From Algoriphagus machipongonensis (GTDB lineage Bacteria > Bacteroidota > Bacteroidia > Cytophagales > Cyclobacteriaceae), in NCBI RefSeq assembly GCF_000166275.1, contig NZ_CM001023.1, forward strand, positions 3,165,001-3,229,000: DNA of 64,000 nucleotides, in the 5' to 3' direction. The notes beneath the pieces were generated by a model. That model was given only the letters and a program-made list of their open reading frames with translations. It was not told the origin of the DNA and made no database searches. Positions within the stretch are counted from its first letter, which is position 1, and each line of letters begins with the position of its first letter. A program made the position numbers and the translations under genes. Below, in pieces: positions 7,624 through 16,282 of this stretch.

Positions 7624-10230
7624 TTACTCAGATTTTAGAATAATTGTTGGGTTTGCTTTTATCAATTTCCAAATTTGCGAAGCTACTGTACCGACAATCA
7701 CTCCTAATAATATAAATAAGGCAACACCCAAAGGGATAAAGCCTACACCAGAATGGAAAGCGAAAAAGCTGTCAAGAAAACTGGAAATTAGAATTAATGA
7801 AAAAGTACTTCCTATCACGGCAGCAATTCCCCAAATAATTAAGTACCTCTTCAACAATTTCTTAGATAAGTCATTTGTGTTTGCCCCAAAGACCTTCCTG
7901 ACACAATAGTCTTTAATATGTGCTGTCATATTCAAGGAAACCAATCCAAAAAGGCCCAATAATGCAAGGATAACGGAAAGGGTGGCTGAAAACAAAATTA
8001 GCTTTGTAACACCATTCACATCAGCAATAGCTCGCTCGAACACATCTGTCTGCATTTTCCCTTCAAATAAGCCTAATGGTACGGTTTCGTGCCATATTTT
8101 TTTGACTGACTCCATCTGACTTTCCGCGGTACCCGGATTCATTTTCAAGGTTAAATAATTAAAAACTGAATCTGGGGAGGCACGGATCGTAATTGGTTCA
8201 ATAGCATTATTGAAAAATGTAGTATGAAAATCCTCTACCACACCTATTACATGAAAATTCGCACTGTCAATCGTAACTGTTTGATCGAGTGGGAATTCCA
8301 TTCCAAGCTGGTCCAGAAATTTCTGATTTACCAATAATGACTCTTGGGTGTCGGTAATCAAATCTGGATTAAACATTCGGCCTTGCTTTAATTTCAGATC
8401 CAGTAATTCAGGATAATTGGATTCTGCATTCAAAAAATTGACAGTGAATTTCTCATCCCCAAAAGCCACTTCCGTTTCTCTAATCCAATTCCCAACATAG
8501 TCCTGACTTCCGCTTACTTCCAGTACTGAAGATAGAGCTGAAAGCTTATTTCTTAATGGAACGTAATCTTTGGATTCCGGAACGTTGACGATAATCTTAT
8601 CTGCTGAACTATACCCCCAATCCCTGTTGGCATTGATATAATTGGTTTGCACAAAGGCAATAGCAGCAACCATACTGATAATTGCTAGTGTAAACTGAAA
8701 AGATAGCAGCACACTGGTAAAAACACTTTTACTTCCAATCTTCTGATTGCCTTTAAGAATACCTATCGGCTTAAATGAGGACAAATACAAAGCTGGGTAC
8801 AAACCTGTAATCAAAGTGATTACTATCAGAATAGACCCTAAAAACATCCAGATGTATTTATCTCGAAATAAATCAATTTGGAGATTTTTGGACGCGATGC
8901 TATTGAAGCCTGGAAGAAAAATAAATCCAGCAAATACACAGCCCAATAAAATGGCAAAAATGCATATCAAGAGGTTTTCACTAAGAAATTGAAAAACCAA
9001 TTGACTTCTTTTACTTCCAATTACTTTTCGTACGCCGATCTCTTTTAATCGTTTGGATGCCATCAACACCGATAAGTTGATATAATTGAATACCGCCAAC
9101 AAGAGAATAAAAAGTCCAATGGTACCCAATAGAATCTGTGGTCCTAATCCCAGAAAATCCCTAACACCTCTTTCGATTTTACCTACATTATTAATAATAT
9201 CTGGATAGGCTATCAACCCCATATTGACATAAGGGTTATCGGGATCCACTTGATTTTGGATTTTGGTTAATTCATCCAAATCCGAATCAATCCTGGAAAT
9301 ATCTGTGCCTTTTTCCACCTGGATAAACGTCCACAACTCTTTACTCCATGCGTCTTTGATCGGAATATCTGTGAGGAAATGCGGATGCGTTTCAAAATTG
9401 ACAAGAATGTCAAAATTAAACATATCCATGTCTTTTAAATCCTCCAAAACCCCTCCAACATGATAGAGTTTTTCTTCTCCATCAACCACTAAGGACAGCA
9501 CCTGATCTATGGGGTTCATATCCCCAAAAAGCTTCTCCGATAGTTGATGAGTCAAAATCACCTGTTCAGGCTCCTTCAAGGCACTGGAATATCCGTACTC
9601 CATTCGGTACTTAAACATTTCCATAAAAGAAGGATCTACATAAATGGACCGCTGATAAAAGCTTTCATTATCCTGAATCAATAATGGGAAATCAATTAAT
9701 ACCTTTGTCTGATTTTTTAAATTGTTCAGGTGATCCGGAATCAAGTCGAAGATGGGTTCGGCCACAGTTCCATAAGTTACCATTCCCTCCTCTTCTTCTG
9801 TGGTATAGACCAATTGATAGATTTCATCTTTATTGGGTTGATTCAAACCCTTAAACCAGATGTTTGCGATGAATAAATAAGCCACAATACAGCAACCCAC
9901 CGCGCAGGCTAATCCAAAAACTGAAATAAAGGTCGTTCCTTTTTGCTTCAATATATTTCTCCAACCGATTTTGAAATAACTTCTTATCATAACACCATTA
10001 TTAGTATTTAAATGCAGGAACTTGCTGAACCCGATATTGCTCCATTTGAAAAAGCTAAAAACATGGAAAATAAACCTGAAGCGAGCATAGGCCAATCCTT
10101 TCTCCTCTAAATCCAGATAAAACATCTCATAGGCATCACCTTGGATCTGTTCCAAACGCTCTTGGATGCAATAAAACTCCAGAAACCGATCTGCAAGTTT
10201 GGGTGGATAATATTTGTGTTTCTTATCCAT
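7624..10230 (-). CDS. FtsX/MacB-type ABC transporter permease with N-terminal prefix domain
   Basis: An 868-residue inner-membrane permease. Residues about 1-75 (KYYPPKLADRFLEFYCIQERLEQIQGD...) are the cytoplasmic permease prefix domain typical of Bacteroidota permeases paired with PadR regulators. A transmembrane helix near 100-120 leads into a large MacB-like periplasmic domain, three helices around 370-490 (preceding the ARRLKEIGVRK-like coupling motif, here ASKRLKEIGVRKVIGSKRSQL), a second periplasmic domain, and three C-terminal helices with a second coupling motif (DYCVRKVFGANT). This duplicated four-plus-four layout is the usual one for this group. No ATPase gene is adjacent, so it must borrow one. 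The substrate is unknown; relatives are annotated as antimicrobial peptide or macrolide exporters. Its start overlaps the PadR gene by 8 nt. Confidence 0.88.
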   Translation of the reverse strand: MDKKHKYYPPKLADRFLEFYCIQERLEQIQGDAYEMFYLDLEEKGLAYARFRFIFHVFSFFKWSNIGFSKFLHLNTNNGVMIRSYFKIGWRNILKQKGTTFISVFGLACAVGCCIVAYLFIANIWFKGLNQPNKDEIYQLVYTTEEEEGMVTYGTVAEPIFDLIPDHLNNLKNQTKVLIDFPLLIQDNESFYQRSIYVDPSFMEMFKYRMEYGYSSALKEPEQVILTHQLSEKLFGDMNPIDQVLSLVVDGEEKLYHVGGVLEDLKDMDMFNFDILVNFETHPHFLTDIPIKDAWSKELWTFIQVEKGTDISRIDSDLDELTKIQNQVDPDNPYVNMGLIAYPDIINNVGKIERGVRDFLGLGPQILLGTIGLFILLLAVFNYINLSVLMASKRLKEIGVRKVIGSKRSQLVFQFLSENLLICIFAILLGCVFAGFIFLPGFNSIASKNLQIDLFRDKYIWMFLGSILIVITLITGLYPALYLSSFKPIGILKGNQKIGSKSVFTSVLLSFQFTLAIISMVAAIAFVQTNYINANRDWGYSSADKIIVNVPESKDYVPLRNKLSALSSVLEVSGSQDYVGNWIRETEVAFGDEKFTVNFLNAESNYPELLDLKLKQGRMFNPDLITDTQESLLVNQKFLDQLGMEFPLDQTVTIDSANFHVIGVVEDFHTTFFNNAIEPITIRASPDSVFNYLTLKMNPGTAESQMESVKKIWHETVPLGLFEGKMQTDVFERAIADVNGVTKLILFSATLSVILALLGLFGLVSLNMTAHIKDYCVRKVFGANTNDLSKKLLKRYLIIWGIAAVIGSTFSLILISSFLDSFFAFHSGVGFIPLGVALFILLGVIVGTVASQIWKLIKANPTIILKSE

Positions 10231-10561
10231 TTGAAAAATCTAAAGCTAATGGTGGCAATTGATCATAAAGACGGTTTCTGACCATTTTAACTTCATTTAT
10301 AGCAGCAACGCCACTTGCCGTAAGGCTAAACAAACGCTTCCTTCTCCCTCCTCTTTCTTCAGTAGCCCCTCCCATTTGGGATTTAGCAAACCCCTTTTCC
10401 TCCAGACGGTTTAATACCGTATGAATCGCAGAGATATTTACATTTCTTCCAGTCTGACTTTTGATTTCTTCAGCTACCGAAACTCCATATGCCTCCTGAT
10501 CCAAAATTCCTACAATCAATAAGACAAGCTCTTCCAACTCCCCTAAATGATATCCTTTCAT
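10223..10561 (-). CDS. PadR-family transcriptional regulator
   Basis: A 112-residue winged-helix regulator. The N-terminus (KGYHLGELEELVLLIVGILDQEAYGVSVAEEI) and the recognition helix region (NISAIHTVLNRLEEKGFAKSQ) followed by the Arg-rich wing (ERGGRRKRLFSLT) are classical PadR features. It overlaps the permease gene by 8 nt and is transcribed first, so it most likely regulates its own operon, responding to a compound the transporter handles. A long inverted repeat directly upstream (10576-10619) is the natural operator. The short C-terminus (no second dimerisation domain) places it in the small PadR subfamily. Confidence 0.92.
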   Translation of the reverse strand: MKGYHLGELEELVLLIVGILDQEAYGVSVAEEIKSQTGRNVNISAIHTVLNRLEEKGFAKSQMGGATEERGGRRKRLFSLTASGVAAINEVKMVRNRLYDQLPPLALDFSNG

Positions 10562-10575
10562 ATCACGAATATTAT

Positions 10576-10619
10576 ATTTACAAATATGAATCTAATTGAT
10601 TTAATTCACATTTGTAAAT
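10576..10619 (-). promoter_or_regulatory. Inverted repeat, likely PadR operator
   Basis: Arms ATTTACAAATATGAAT (10576-10591) and ATTCACATTTGTAAAT (10604-10619) are complementary at 15 of 16 positions around a 12-nt spacer. The proximal arm covers CATATTTG (10588-10581 on the minus strand), a near match to the -7 box, so a bound repressor would block the promoter. Confidence 0.65.
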
Positions 10620-10743
10620 TATATTTGAAAAGATTTTTCTTGGATAGATTTTTTTGTGATTTACTTAATCTGACAGAACCTTTCAAATAGTTTCCATATC
10701 CGATTAACTTGAGAGAATACCTTCTTTCTAAAAGAATAAATTT

Positions 10744-10751
10744 TAATTTTG
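10744..10751 (+). promoter_or_regulatory. -7 box of rsmE, almost touching the start codon
   Basis: TAATTTTG is a perfect TAnnTTTG match ending 7 nt before the rsmE ATG, implying a leader of only a few nucleotides or none. No TTG at the proper -33 distance was found. Confidence 0.5.
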
Positions 10752-10758
10752 ATCTCTA

Positions 10759-11463
10759 ATGCAATTATTCTTTCAGGAAAATATCACTCCCCCAAAAATC
10801 ACCTTAGATCCGATTGAATCCAAACATTTGACTCGGGTTCTTCGGAAGCGCGAAGGAGATATCATTCATGTCACAGATGGCAAAGGCAGTATTTATGAAT
10901 GCAAGCTGGTAGATTCCAATCCAAAAAAATCCATTCTTCAGATCATTTCAAGTGAAAAAGTTCCTGCAGATGATTACTACATCCATCTTGCAATCGCTCC
11001 CACCAAAAGCCCCGATCGAATGGAATGGATGATTGAAAAGATTACTGAAATCGGGTTTCATGAATTGACTTTGCTTTCGTCCATGAATTCCGAAAGGAGT
11101 TTTCTTAAAACTGAGAGACTACATAAAAAAATGATCTCTGCATGTAAGCAAAGTTTAAAATTTCACACCCCAAAAATTAACCAGACTACTGATTTAAAAG
11201 AGTTTTTTAATAATTCTGATTTCGAAGATTTCCAGAAATTCATCGCTTATGTAGATGAAAATCACGATCATCATTTGATGGATGTCGCTAAGCCTCAAGC
11301 AAATTACTTGATTTTGATTGGCCCAGAAGGAGATTTCTCTCCTCAGGAGATTGAAAAAGCCTTTGAATTTAACTTCAAGCCAGTTTCCCTTGGTAAAAGC
11401 CGCTTAAGAACAGAAACCGCAGGATTAGCTGCCGTACAAATGCTACAAGTACTAAACCGCTAA
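10759..11463 (+). CDS. rsmE: 16S rRNA (uracil(1498)-N(3))-methyltransferase
   Basis: Methylates N3 of U1498 in 16S rRNA using S-adenosylmethionine; a SPOUT-fold enzyme with a trefoil knot. The 234 residues match the family (about 240). The N-terminal PUA-like domain includes ESKHLTRVLRKREGD. The knot motifs LIGPEGDFSPQEI and VSLGKSRLRTETAGLAAV at the C-terminus bind SAM, and ERSFLKTERL is the Arg-containing substrate region. It is transcribed alone. The ATG at 10759 is supported by the TAATTTTG box just upstream. Confidence 0.95.
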   Translation: MQLFFQENITPPKITLDPIESKHLTRVLRKREGDIIHVTDGKGSIYECKLVDSNPKKSILQIISSEKVPADDYYIHLAIAPTKSPDRMEWMIEKITEIGFHELTLLSSMNSERSFLKTERLHKKMISACKQSLKFHTPKINQTTDLKEFFNNSDFEDFQKFIAYVDENHDHHLMDVAKPQANYLILIGPEGDFSPQEIEKAFEFNFKPVSLGKSRLRTETAGLAAVQMLQVLNR

Positions 11464-11550
11464 TTTTTCCGTTTTTTTTACTAAAGCTTAAAGAGAAGCT
11501 TGAACTTATTTTACCAAAATGATTAATTTAGTGTTAAATCCATTTTTAAA

Positions 11551-11904
11551 GTGCCATACAAAGAGCGAGAAATAGTCAAAAAATATTATTCAATAGGTGA
11601 AGTTGCTCAGATGTTTAAAGTAGCTCCATCTCTGATTCGATATTGGGAAGGTGAATTTGATATAATACATCCAAAAAAAGATAAAAAAGGTAATCGCCGT
11701 TTTGTCAAGGATGATATTGAAAAAATCAGATACATCTATCATCTCGTAAAAGAAAGAGGGTACACCTTGCAGGGCGCCCAAGAAGTGATTAAGTCTGGCG
11801 AGGAACAAGGATTTGATAAAATTGCAGCTGTTCAAAAGTTGCAGCAAATCAAAGATTTTTTAATCAGTATCAGGGATGAATTCAATGAAAAATCCGACAC
11901 ATGA
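11551..11904 (+). CDS. MerR-family transcriptional regulator
   Basis: A 117-residue regulator with an N-terminal MerR winged helix: YYSIGEVAQMFKVAPSLIRYWEGEF followed by the wing GNRRFVKDDIEKIRYI, then a helical segment. It has no metal-binding cysteines and a very short C-terminal helix, so it may sense no ligand of its own. The start is GTG; no ATG lies upstream of the conserved region in frame. The coding end overlaps dprA by 20-29 nt, indicating tight coupling. This MerR-dprA pairing recurs in Bacteroidota as far as I recall, but the target genes are unknown. Confidence 0.85.
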   Translation: MPYKEREIVKKYYSIGEVAQMFKVAPSLIRYWEGEFDIIHPKKDKKGNRRFVKDDIEKIRYIYHLVKERGYTLQGAQEVIKSGEEQGFDKIAAVQKLQQIKDFLISIRDEFNEKSDT

Positions 11905-13006
11905 GGAACTTCGTTACTTCATAGCCCTTTGGTCAGCTCCTAAAATAGGGCCAGGAATTCTCAAGGCTATCATTGCCTATTCAGGTTCTGCAAAGCGATT
12001 TTTTGAAATCCCGAAAGGAAGGGCTGCCAAAACACCTAAAGTAGGAGAAAAACTACTTTCTATCCGAAACCAAGAGAAATCACTACTTCAAAAAGCAGAT
12101 GACTTGTTAGAGCTTTGCGAAAGTAAAGGATACCGCATTCTTACAAGTCTCCATCCAGATTTCCCTAAGCGATTTAAAGCCCAAGAGGACAGCCCGTCAT
12201 TATTTTTTTGTCAAGGAAAGGCAGATTTTAATGCCGAGCGAACGGTAGGTATAGTAGGCACAAGAAGCGCGACTGCCTATGGTAAAGCGGCAACAAGGAA
12301 AATAATTGAAGATCTATCGGTGTATCAACCCACCATCATTTCAGGCCTAGCCTATGGCATTGATATAGAAGCACACCGTGCTGCATTGCAGGAAAACCTT
12401 CCTACCGTGGCCATCATGGGATCACCAATTGGGCAAATTTATCCATCAGTCCATAGAAAAACTGCAGAATCTATGCTGCTCAATAAAGGTGGTTTGATAA
12501 GTGAATATCCTCCTGGTGGCAAAATGGCTCCTGGAAACTTCCCGGCGAGAAACCGAATAATTGCAGGTCTTTCTGATGCATTGATTGTGGTAGAGGCAGC
12601 CGAAAAAGGAGGCGCCTTAATCACCGCAGAAATCGCTTATTCATATGATAAGGATGTATTTGCAGTCCCCGGAAATTTACAATCTCCTTTTAGTGAAGGT
12701 TGTAATCATCTAATCAAAAAGATGAAAGCTAATATTTATACTGGACCCAATGATATCGCTGAAGCACTATTTTGGACAAAACCGGGAGAAGTAAAGGCTT
12801 CGAAGCCCAAATTAGATTTTTCAAGCAGAGATGCAGAAGAAGTAAAAATCTTAAAGATTCTTCAGGAGAATGGCGAAGCTGGAATTGATGAAATCAGTTT
12901 TCAGACAGAAATCCCCATAGGCCAACTCTCTTCTAAGTTACTTGCTTTGGAATTTGAAGGAATCGTAAAATCTTTGCCTGGTAAAAAATACCTTATTCTC
13001 GTCTAA
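11876..13006 (+). CDS. dprA: DNA-processing protein DprA (Smf)
   Basis: Loads RecA onto incoming single-stranded DNA during natural transformation. The 376 residues show an N-terminal SAM-like helical part (RYFIALWSAPKIGPGILKAI), the Rossmann core with GTRSATAYG, SGLAYGIDIEAHRAAL and PARNRIIAGLSDALIVVEAAEKGGALITAE, and a C-terminal winged helix (about 310-376) ending GIVKSLPGKKYLI. The start may be ATG at 11876 or at 11885; both lie inside the MerR gene. The stop codon overlaps the convergent PepSY gene's stop (CTAA). No other competence genes are in the window. Confidence 0.94.
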   Translation: MNSMKNPTHEELRYFIALWSAPKIGPGILKAIIAYSGSAKRFFEIPKGRAAKTPKVGEKLLSIRNQEKSLLQKADDLLELCESKGYRILTSLHPDFPKRFKAQEDSPSLFFCQGKADFNAERTVGIVGTRSATAYGKAATRKIIEDLSVYQPTIISGLAYGIDIEAHRAALQENLPTVAIMGSPIGQIYPSVHRKTAESMLLNKGGLISEYPPGGKMAPGNFPARNRIIAGLSDALIVVEAAEKGGALITAEIAYSYDKDVFAVPGNLQSPFSEGCNHLIKKMKANIYTGPNDIAEALFWTKPGEVKASKPKLDFSSRDAEEVKILKILQENGEAGIDEISFQTEIPIGQLSSKLLALEFEGIVKSLPGKKYLILV

Positions 13007-13554
13007 GACTGTTTCAACTTTCTGATTTTTCTAGGAAAATACCAGAGATAAAACCCACTGATACTCATCAAGATCAAACCTAGAGAAGTTAAGGTAGAGT
13101 AAGTCAATTTTGCTCCCTCCTCGCCTGTCCAATAATAATCAATGATGCTTCCATCATGAACTTTTTCTATCCAATCGGAATGCCTAGTGTCTACCGATAG
13201 AACTTCTGAGGTATAACCATCCACCTGAACTTCAGTGAAATGCGTTTTGAAAGTGACTTTTGCAATCCCTTTATCAGGCCTTATATCTATCCTATCTACT
13301 TCACGAGACTCACCTAAACTGTCCATAACACTTTGTGCTATCTGGATCATTTCGGTAGGAGAAATCCAGTTTTCTTTTAATTCGGATTTAGTTTTTGTGG
13401 TAGGTGGAAGGAGTTCTACTTTCTTTTTCCAGGCTAATAAAACAGAGGTAATCCCGATTATAAAAAAGAAGATAATCAAGGGTAAACCGAGCCACTTATG
13501 AAAAACCCGATAAAACCTGACCGCTTTTACTTTTGATGCAATGGACTTCTTCAT
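13003..13554 (-). CDS. PepSY-domain membrane protein
   Basis: About 183 residues with two transmembrane helices: one N-terminal (WLGLPLIIFFFIIGITSVLLAW) and one C-terminal (STLTSLGLILMSISGFYLWYF), ending in a basic tail RKIRKLKQS. Between them is an extracytoplasmic PepSY-like domain (GIAKVTFKTHFTEVQVDGYTSEVLSVD). This is the PepSY-associated TM-helix family; larger relatives sit beside siderophore receptors or act as ferric reductases. I chose ATG 13554 (MKKSIAS), one nucleotide after the HMG-CoA lyase stop, over the upstream in-frame start at 13575, which would add seven residues and overlap that gene. No TonB receptor is nearby. Confidence 0.8.
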   Translation of the reverse strand: MKKSIASKVKAVRFYRVFHKWLGLPLIIFFFIIGITSVLLAWKKKVELLPPTTKTKSELKENWISPTEMIQIAQSVMDSLGESREVDRIDIRPDKGIAKVTFKTHFTEVQVDGYTSEVLSVDTRHSDWIEKVHDGSIIDYYWTGEEGAKLTYSTLTSLGLILMSISGFYLWYFPRKIRKLKQS

Positions 13555-13555
13555 A

Positions 13556-14410
13556 TTAAAACTCTGAAAAAACAAAACCTGTCAGTTTCAAGGCTTCTTT
13601 CAACTCTGCCTTATTTATAATCAGCTCATGCCCTTCTCCCTCCAGCGTGTCGATCAAAATTTCTGTTGCCACATTACCAACCAATTCATTTTCGGCAAAA
13701 GGACATCCACCGTAGCCATTTAAAGCACCATCAAATCTTTTGCAACCACCTTTGAGCGCGGAAATCACTTTTTCCTTAGTTCCAGCAGCCGTGCTATGTA
13801 GATGAGCCCCAAATTCAATTTCAGGAAAAGCCTGGGTCTGGACTTCAAATACCTTTTCTATCAATTCAGGATTAGCTTTTCCTACGGTATCAGCAATGGA
13901 TATTATTTTGAGATCTAATTGATTGAGCTTTTCAACAAATTCAGCAATCAACTCTGGTGAATAGGCTTCATCGTAAGGATTACCAAAGCCCATACTTAAA
14001 TAAGTGACTAAGGTTTTCCCTTTTACTTCACATAGGTTTTGTATTTCCTCTACTGTCTTTAAAGCTTCCGATATAGAGCGATTGGTATTCTTTTGCTGAA
14101 ATGTTTCAGAAACAGACAAAGGAAAACCTAAATAATCAATCTCATCGAAATGTGAAGCATCTTCAGCACCTCTTAAATTGGCAACAATTGCCAAAAGTTT
14201 TGATTTAGCATGATGCAAATCCAAAAGTCCTAGCACCTCTTCAGTATCGCGTAGTTGAGGAACCGCTTTCGGACTTACAAAACTCCCAAAATCAATCGTA
14301 TCAAAACCTATTTCCAATAATTGATTGATATAAGCAGCTTTGACAGCAGTGTCTATAAAATGAGGAATCCCTTGCATGGCATCCCTTGGACATTCTATCA
14401 ATTTAATCAT
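13556..14410 (-). CDS. Hydroxymethylglutaryl-CoA lyase
   Basis: Cleaves HMG-CoA to acetyl-CoA and acetoacetate, the last step of leucine breakdown; a TIM-barrel enzyme needing a divalent metal. The 284-residue length is normal for bacterial forms. N-terminal KLIECPRDAMQG carries the catalytic Arg/Asp pair, FGSFVSPKAVPQ binds substrate, HLHSTAAG supplies metal-ligand histidines, and FDGALNGYGGCPFAENELVGN includes the active-site cysteine. It is followed after 1 nt by the PepSY gene, likely co-transcribed but without a clear functional link. No methylcrotonyl-CoA carboxylase genes are in this window. Confidence 0.92.
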   Translation of the reverse strand: MIKLIECPRDAMQGIPHFIDTAVKAAYINQLLEIGFDTIDFGSFVSPKAVPQLRDTEEVLGLLDLHHAKSKLLAIVANLRGAEDASHFDEIDYLGFPLSVSETFQQKNTNRSISEALKTVEEIQNLCEVKGKTLVTYLSMGFGNPYDEAYSPELIAEFVEKLNQLDLKIISIADTVGKANPELIEKVFEVQTQAFPEIEFGAHLHSTAAGTKEKVISALKGGCKRFDGALNGYGGCPFAENELVGNVATEILIDTLEGEGHELIINKAELKEALKLTGFVFSEF

Positions 14411-14725
14411 ACTTTGAAATTACTAAAGATCAGCTTCCCTTTAATACAAAATTATTTGAATCCCATATTTTAAAGGACGAGTCAAGTGATACTCTCTGAT
14501 AATCAGCAATTCACAAAATCAGTTTTTGGAGAACTCTTGGATAAACTGGGGATATTTTTCCATGATTTTCGTGGAAAATATTACTCTATTATTTTTTATG
14601 TATCACAAAAACCAATGAATAAGAATCACATAAATACCTATAAACCAATTAATTAAAACTTACCATTGAAGTCAACTTAATTTTTGGTAAAAGGATTGCA
14701 AAGTTGATATCAAAACCAACCACAA
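14411..14725. other. Intergenic region between divergent genes
   Basis: 315 bp with no ORF I would call a gene. It contains an imperfect inverted repeat (14552-14562 ATATTTTTCCA and 14572-14581 TGGAAAATAT) around a 9-nt loop, and TAATTTTTGG upstream of the lipoprotein gene that resembles a -7 box with one extra T. I see no RNA gene in it. Confidence 0.5.
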
Positions 14726-15256
14726 ATGAAAATGAAAACTAAATCAACTTTACTTATTGGGGGAGCTATTTTGGTTTCAGCATTTGCATGTGAAACCAAG
14801 CAGTATAGCGAACAGGATAAAAAGGAAGTTACTTCATCTCTTCAAAGCTATGTAGATAGTGTAGAGACCGCTGTTCAAATTATCCCAGTGCACAACTGGA
14901 CCGTAATTGAAGAACGATATGATAGCTTAGATTCCCATGCAGAGAAGGTTTATGAAGACCTGAATGTAGATGATCAAGAAATAGAAACCATAGAGGATCG
15001 TTATGAGAAGATCGTAGAAAATGGTAAAAATGAACAACAAGTATTCGAAGAAAAAGCGGATATGCACATGAAAAACGTGGAAACGTGGTGGAATAAAACC
15101 AGTGAAAACATTGAAACTGGTACAAAAAACACCATAGAAGACGTGGAAGATGCTACCCAAGAAAGTTTGACTTGGCTAGAGAAAAACTTTGAAAAACTAA
15201 GTAAGGAATCTCAGGAGAAATATGATGAGATCCGAAAATCTTTAGAGAAGGATTAA
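14726..15256 (+). CDS. Hypothetical lipoprotein, acidic and helical
   Basis: 176 residues. The signal peptide ends in a lipobox LVSAFAC, with the lipid-attached cysteine near residue 22, so it is anchored to a membrane. The mature part is highly charged and predicted helical: EDLNVDDQEIETIEDRYEKI, then EEKADMHMKNVETWWNKTSENIE, and a C-terminal EKNFEKLSKESQEKYDEI. It looks like an extended coiled coil. I recognise no family. A second ATG two codons in (14732) is also possible. It is monocistronic with its own terminator. A stabilising or periplasmic spacer role is possible but not shown. Confidence 0.7.
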   Translation: MKMKTKSTLLIGGAILVSAFACETKQYSEQDKKEVTSSLQSYVDSVETAVQIIPVHNWTVIEERYDSLDSHAEKVYEDLNVDDQEIETIEDRYEKIVENGKNEQQVFEEKADMHMKNVETWWNKTSENIETGTKNTIEDVEDATQESLTWLEKNFEKLSKESQEKYDEIRKSLEKD

Positions 15257-15280
15257 TCACCAAATTCACCTCTAAAAAAG

Positions 15281-15308
15281 AACCCCGCCAAAATTTGGTG
15301 GGGTTTTG
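15281..15308. terminator. Bidirectional terminator between convergent genes
   Basis: AACCCCGCCAAA pairs with TTTGGTGGGGTT (one G-T pair). T-rich tails lie on both strands (TTTTG on plus, TTCTTTTTT on minus), so it can serve both the lipoprotein gene and metF. Confidence 0.85.
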
Positions 15309-15328
15309 ATTTTTAAGACTAAATGTTT

Positions 15329-16282
15329 TTAAAAAACCTCTTTTGCAATTTTATATGTAGTGCCTGCTTTACTCATCGTATAGAAATGTAATGAAGGAAC
15401 CTTTGCTTTTATTAATTCGCGACATTGATCGATCGCCCATTCAATCCCCACTTCCCTAACTTCTGCATTTGTTTTACACTTTTCCAACTCATCCATTAAT
15501 GGATCTGGTAAGTCCAAAAAGAAGGTTCGAGGTAACATGGTAATTTGGCCCATCGTAGTAATAGGTTTGATACCGGGAATAATTGGAACAGTGATTCCTG
15601 CAGCTCGAACTTCATCGACAAACTCAAAATACTTTTGGTTGTCAAAAAACATCTGAGTTACCACATATTCCGCACCCTTATCTACTTTTTCCTTCAATTT
15701 CCTTAAATCAAATTTCATCGAAGGAGCCTCAAAATGCTTCTCAGGATATCCTGCTACCCCCACACAAAAATCCGTTTGAAAACCGGTTTCTGTTTCCTCA
15801 TGAAGGTACTTGCCATGATTCATGTCCACTATTTGCTCTACTAATTCGCTAGCAAAATGATGTCCATCGGGTTCAGGAATAAATTTCCCTTCCGTTTTAG
15901 GAGCATCCCCACGAAGCGCAAGAACATTTTCCACCCCAATGAAATTGAGGTCAATCAATGCATTCTCTGTTTCCTCCTTGTTGAAGCCACCACAAAGTAA
16001 ATGAGGAACAGCATCTACCTGAAACCTGTTCATCATAGCGGCACAAATCCCTACTGTACCAGGACGTTTTTTTGTCCTTATCTTCTCCAATAATCCATTG
16101 GGATGCTTCTTATAAATATACTCCTCCCTGTGATAGGTAACATCTACAAAAGGAGGTTGAAACTCCATCAATGGAGAGATTCCTTCTAGTAACTCTTTTA
16201 AGCTTTGTCCTTTGAGAGGAGGTAAAATTTCAAATGAAAAAAGCGTTTTATCCGCATTTTCCAGGTGCTGGGTTATTTTCAT
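15329..16282 (-). CDS. metF: Methylenetetrahydrofolate reductase [NAD(P)H]
   Basis: Reduces 5,10-methylene-THF to 5-methyl-THF with FAD, supplying the methyl group for methionine synthase. 317 residues (family about 300). Early SFEILPP includes the conserved Glu, followed by [18 protein letters not shown] (folate and FAD region) and [15 protein letters not shown]. The C-terminal regulatory domain of eukaryotic enzymes is absent, as expected. Its ATG overlaps the metH C-terminal gene by 4 nt, making it the third gene of the SAM-riboswitch operon. Confidence 0.95.
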   Translation of the reverse strand: MKITQHLENADKTLFSFEILPPLKGQSLKELLEGISPLMEFQPPFVDVTYHREEYIYKKHPNGLLEKIRTKKRPGTVGICAAMMNRFQVDAVPHLLCGGFNKEETENALIDLNFIGVENVLALRGDAPKTEGKFIPEPDGHHFASELVEQIVDMNHGKYLHEETETGFQTDFCVGVAGYPEKHFEAPSMKFDLRKLKEKVDKGAEYVVTQMFFDNQKYFEFVDEVRAAGITVPIIPGIKPITTMGQITMLPRTFFLDLPDPLMDELEKCKTNAEVREVGIEWAIDQCRELIKAKVPSLHFYTMSKAGTTYKIAKEVF

